A DNA stretch of 64,000 nucleotides from Tretioscincus oriximinensis (Eukaryota > Chordata > Lepidosauria > Squamata > Gymnophthalmidae), in the NCBI GenBank assembly GCA_022410635.1, contig JAJVDF010000193.1, positions 134,992 to 198,991 of the forward strand, written 5' to 3'. Position numbers and translations under genes: made by a program. The notes below the pieces were generated by a model, which saw nothing but the letters and a program-made list of their open reading frames with translations, was not told the DNA's origin and did no database searches. Positions 60,053 to 64,000 of this stretch are shown piece after piece (the first letter of the stretch is position 1; each line of letters opens with the position of its first letter).

Positions 60053-60167
60053 CCTGGATTTAGTGTAGAAAGGCTACCTCAGCCTAACAATATGGTTTAA
60101 TAGTTGCAGTGTATAACTATTAAACCATATTGTTAGGCTGAGGTAGCCTTTCTACACTAAATCCAGG
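60053..60167. repeat. Perfect 53-bp inverted repeat with 9-nt loop
   Basis: Arms 60053-60105 and 60115-60167 are exact reverse complements over 53 bases, with loop GCAGTGTAT. A smaller nested palindrome (60040-60050 with 60058-60068) overlaps the left arm. It is not part of any repeat family I recognise. Candidates are a template-switch duplication, a hairpin-RNA source or an assembly artefact. Confidence 0.97.
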
Positions 60168-60674
60168 ATAGGATTGAATGCTTACTTAGGCTAAATCAAA
60201 GGCCTGTATTGCACAGAGACTAACTGGACTCTGTCCTGGCCAGAAATTTTTTGATCATGCTTCAACTTCCAATATTGTTTCCAGATAGATCACTAAAAAG
60301 ATGAACCCTACCACAAAGAACATGCTATTTGCATATCCATCATAGTCTGGGGTATCATCAGCAGTCCAGCTGAGGAATAGGTCTTTCTCATTTTAGTACT
60401 CTATCTCAATCTAGTGTGGAAAAAGTATGCTGGGGGGGGGGGAGGGGGGCAAAGCTTCTGCAGTTCCACACTAGCATAAAGAAGGCATTTTCTGGATTGG
60501 CCTGTGAAGTAAGATAATCTCCCCTGTAGAAAGGATATTTAATTCTCGTTATTTCCTTCCTTCCTACTTACTTTTTCCCAAGTACATGTGCTTCTAGTTG
60601 CTAATCATAGTCTTTGGGTAGAATAAGTTGTCTGGCACTTTCTACTATCTATGTTTTTTGTCAGCAGCAATAGA

Positions 60675-61345
60675 AAGTGTAGGAAGAGCCATAGCCTATC
60701 TAGTCCAGCATTCGATCTCACATAATTGCATCTGGGAATTCTCAAACAGAAGAAGGTGTAACCTTGACCGGTTCTTGATTCCTGCTAATGGTTTTTCTGG
60801 GATATTGCCTATTGCTCCATCTCAAAGATAGTATCAAGATCTCTACTATCTTAGTAGCTATTGATATACTTGGTTTCCATGAATTTTAAAGTTATCTAGT
60901 CTTCTGAAAATAAACTTCATAGACCAATGATCTCTAGGTAAAAACAAAAACAAAACTTTTCATTGTCTGTTCTAGTTCTTCTTCCCATCAGCTTCAAAGA
61001 CTGCCTCCTGGTTCTAGTGATGTGTGTTAGAGAAAATATACTGCTCACAACAATTAAGGGAACGCTTTAACATAACAGTGTAACACTAAGTGTTCCCTTA
61101 ATTGTTTTGAGCAGTATATATTTTTTTCTATTCACCTTATCCATTCCATGCTTGGTTTTATATACTTCAGTCAGATCACTTCTTAAGTGTCATTTTTCGA
61201 GACTGTAGAAACCTAGATGTTGAGCCCGAGTTTGTGAAAGAGTTTTTCAATCTCTTGATCATTCTTGTCGCCCTCTTCTGCATCTTCTCTACTTCTACAA
61301 TTGTACAGTTCCAGTATTGTACACAGTATTCCAAATGCAGTTTAA
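60675..61345 (-). mobile_element. CR1 LINE, antisense, diverged, with a MITE inside
   Basis: GGAAGAGCCATAGCCTATCT begins the 3' UTR. The order then follows CR1 through CACTTCTTAAGTGTCATTTT to TTCCAGTATTGTACACAGTA, the complement of the ORF2 C-terminus. The minus strand shows VEKMQKRATRMIKRLK. A 74-bp MITE interrupts it at 61041. Confidence 0.75.
61041..61114. mobile_element. Tc1/mariner-type MITE, 74 bp
   Basis: CTGCTCACAACAATTAAGGG begins a 27-bp terminal inverted repeat (61041-61067) matching the complement of 61088-61114 at 25 of 27 bases. TA dinucleotides flank both ends (61039-61040 and 61115-61116). It sits in the middle of a CR1 sequence whose two sides join naturally once it is removed. 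The ends resemble a Tc1-like family known in fish. Confidence 0.85.
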
Positions 61346-62198
61346 CCACAGATTTGTAAATAGGCAAAAAGATGTTTCCTGTATAGCAAGTTCTTTTTCC
61401 TAGTGCTGGCTCTTTAGCCTTCTAAAAAAATATTAGAATTGGTCTGACTAATTTTATACTGGGTGCAGAACAGATTCAGCAGCATTGTAAGATCCAATAA
61501 CTTTTTTTATACATACAAGAATTTTTAAACTTCTGTGGTCCTTGATGTTGATAAGGAGAACAGTTGTCTGTCGACTGATGTTGATTGGTAGAAAATCCAC
61601 TTCTCGTTTGAATTGGAGGGACAATGAAATATTTCAATTTCCCTTGAATGTAATAATGTATTCTCATAGACACTTCAGGTTGGCCACTGTTTAGCAAGCA
61701 AATAGTCTATGGTTTAGCACTGTTTTGATTGCATATGGCCATTCCCAATGAATATGAGTGCGCAAGCTAGAAAGAAACCACTTAGTATTATTTATTCAAA
61801 GGGAAGGTCCCTTGTGAAGGAGCCTTTGTACTTGGAGAGAATTATGTTTTGCAATTTAGCTGAATGCATTTTTAATTAAAAGATATATATTGTAAGTTTT
61901 ATAAGCACGAGTGTTTCCTCTTGTTTGTACTTGAGCTTTAATGACAAAGAAAGGTTATTCTGATCAATCTAAATGTCAATCAATCCAGAGCTGCAGCTTT
62001 CGCAAATTAGTTCTTCAGCTAGAAATTGCATTTCCTAATGTATCTACAGGGCAATACGGTGAAACGCAGCAGTCACTCAGTGCCCCATTATAATTCCTTT
62101 GTTTAGTCAGTGCTTCCTTGCATGATTCCACGGCACAAAGAAACTGAGCAGCTCTACTGTACTTCTAATTGGGATATTTTTTTTCTTTTCCTTATTAG

Positions 62199-62297
62199 GT
62201 TGCTGATATTCTTTTGCAACATGGGGCGTATGTCAATGTGCAAGATGCAGTTTTTTTCTCACCCTTACATATAGCAGCATACTATGGCCATGAACAG
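62199..62297 (+). CDS. TNNI3K: TNNI3K coding exon 6
   Basis: A 99-bp phase-0 exon of 33 codons encoding [20 protein letters not shown] then [13 protein letters not shown], with a GTAAGC donor. [12 protein letters not shown] is an ankyrin motif and the sequence is near-identical to the family. Exon 7 is not in the window; no further match was seen up to 64000. Confidence 0.96.
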
Positions 62298-64000
62298 GTA
62301 AGCCAAAGTTTATGAAATTGTAGATTGAGAAACATATGTAGAATGAGTCGAAATAAGTATATTTATGTAACTGTGACTATGGCCATGTGTCTACTTTTAA
62401 ACAATCTCAGTAAATCTTCGGTATTGAAGAATGGTCATAGAGCCTTTTTGAACTTGAAATAGGAAATAGTCAAGCAATTAGCAGGAACAGAGCATTTGCA
62501 TTGGTAATTGCTTTGTTATTCCCCAATCACATCAAATGGATTCCTAAAGTTACACTAAACCTACCTGGTGTAGATTGCTTTTAAGCAGTCCATGCTCATC
62601 CCTATGCTCTGGAAACATTCCTGCAAGATGCTATGCTGTGTTGCATTGAGGTGGGAATACATAGGTATGCAAAATGCACAGACAGGCTAGAATGCAGGAT
62701 GGTCAACATTAGCTAAAAACTGACCATTATGTAGGCACACCTGGCATTGATTAGGCTTTTTCTATGGAAGAGTTAATAAGATATTTTTGCATTCTAAACA
62801 GTTAGCAGGAACAGAGCATCCACAGTTACAGTTACCAGATGTCAGTAATTAGTATGATACTTTTGTCGACGTTTTTGTAGGGAGGGAAATATTGGGGGAG
62901 TTTTCTTGGAGGGGAAGATTGCAACTCTCTTTAGCCTCAGCAGTTTTTAAATGTTTCAGTCCTGCTTATGTCCCATCTTTTGATACTCTTACTTTACAAT
63001 TTGATGACCTGGTAACCCTATTTGGATTCCTAATTCTTTCACTATTCCCCAATCACTCTAAACGTATACTTAAATGGACCTTAAAACATATTATAAATTT
63101 AAACTACTTTAAAGCAGTTCACATTCATTCCTGCCCTCTGGAAAATTTCTGTCAGAAGGGTGAATATACTGCATTCTAGTCTTTTGTGGCCAATAAGCAA
63201 ACATTCATGCCTTTTAAAGGCTTTTTTCTATGGGAAGGATACTTTGATTAATAATCTAGGCACTTGTTGGAATACAGCCCTACTCTTCAATCCCCCCCCC
63301 CCCTTCCCCTTGGTCTAAGCCACAGACTTTGGCCTGTGTGACTGAAAACACTGAAAGTCTATGTTTTTTCCAGGTTAGTTTTGGGCTGTATATCTATAGT
63401 ATGTAGAGAAGTTTGTTATTTAATCCTGTAATCCATAACTGTCAATGAGAACACCTTCACGAAAAATTGTATTATCTGGAATAATATAAGAATATAAGAA
63501 GAGCCCTCCTGGATCAGTCCACAGCCCATCTAGAGCGACAGTCTCTTTCANAAAGTTGTCCACCAATTACTCTTAGGGATATAAAATCCCTATATCACCA
63601 GAGAAGGAATCCATTGTGCAACAAAACATTTTTTAAGTTTTGATGTATCTTTTTAATACTAGTGAGCTTAGGGAGAGGTGCTGTCTTCCATTCTGAAAGA
63701 CATGAAAAGAAGATGTGAACTTGATAGTATTTTTTTCTTTGTAAAGTCATTTGGTTTCAATTTAGTCAAGCAATAACCCAAGAAGGGAGAACTGAACGAG
63801 TTTAGAAGTTGCCCAGCAACAGCTAACACCAGGACAGCAGGCAGACAGTCATGAGCTCACTGTTTCACCAGCTGTAGTGATATGGCTTTCAATTTAAATT
63901 ATAACAGTTCCTTTGAAGTCTAAAAAAATTATGCTGAGTTCTTTCATTTTGTGTTGATTATATATACATATATTTATATAATTCCACTGCTGTAGTCGAA
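62298..64000 (+). other. TNNI3K: Start of TNNI3K intron 6
   Basis: A/T-rich DNA with a C-run at about 63292-63303 and a small CR1 piece at 63481. No coding exon recognised. Confidence 0.7.
63481..63575 (-). mobile_element. CR1 LINE 3' end, antisense, short
   Basis: ATATAAGAATATAAGAAGAG then CCTCCTGGATCAGTCCACAG and AGCCCATCTAGAG match the CR1 3' end with its octamer tail. Confidence 0.75.

Larger units (their letters stand above)
33723..62198 (+). other. TNNI3K: TNNI3K intron 5 (about 28.5 kb)
   Basis: The intron runs from the GTATGT donor to the TTATTAG acceptor. Repeats inside it are listed separately. I recognise nothing in 34608-36732, 37766-39552 (apart from a C/T-rich run at about 38635-38720), 40209-42749, 45681-49255 (apart from the motif at 48661), 52641-55093, 55755-56061, 57706-59769 and 61346-62198, apart from short homopolymers such as the C-run at 48238-48250. 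Confidence 0.85.

Noticed and set aside
60139..60146. let-7-like seed TGAGGTAG in the hairpin
   Set aside because: Only the seed octamer matches; the following bases differ from let-7 and the stem is longer and more perfect than a microRNA precursor.
62892..63179. 95-codon open frame as TNNI3K exon 7
   Set aside because: No ankyrin motif, no acceptor at its start and no similarity to the expected next repeat.

Overview
The window is vertebrate nuclear DNA, most likely from a squamate reptile. It holds the 3' part of FPGT followed, on the same strand, by the first six coding exons of TNNI3K, the gene order known from other amniotes. The squamate call rests on the repeats: CR1 copies with an 8-bp tail repeat, an active-looking L2 lineage, an L3/Rex1-like CR1 LINE ending in ATTCT repeats, L1 3' ends, Penelope-like elements and a tRNA-derived SINE with a TTC tail. 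I cannot name the species. Single N bases are scattered through the sequence and probably mark unresolved positions.

Layout. 1-1052: an FPGT intron with an antisense L1 fragment between two ~95-bp direct repeats. 1053-3737: FPGT exon 3 and its large last exon; the 3' UTR runs to about 4430. 4430-23300: an intergenic stretch with L1, CR1, hAT-like, Harbinger-like, L2 and SINE insertions, including an L2 LINE that split a Harbinger-like MITE. 23637-62297: TNNI3K exons 1-6 (23637-23676, 24186-24294, 30137-30222, 31750-31847, 33612-33722, 62199-62297). Their phases are consistent and they encode the N-terminal coiled-coil-like segment and the first ankyrin repeats. Intron 5 is about 28.5 kb and is packed with nested repeats. 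62298-64000 is the start of intron 6.

FPGT makes GDP-fucose from fucose-1-phosphate and GTP in the fucose salvage pathway. TNNI3K is a heart-enriched ankyrin-repeat kinase that binds cardiac troponin I; its kinase part lies beyond the window. The two genes are functionally unrelated, but the splice phases would allow FPGT exon 3 to join TNNI3K exon 2 in frame, as in the human FPGT-TNNI3K read-through.

I found no undescribed multi-gene system. The best leads are structural: a perfect 53-bp hairpin in intron 5; two Penelope-like insertions with clear target-site duplications and hammerhead-like cores, one with perfect 45-bp terminal inverted repeats; a 74-bp Tc1/mariner-type MITE inside a CR1; and a 1.1-kb Harbinger-like element built of alternately inverted GC-rich units.
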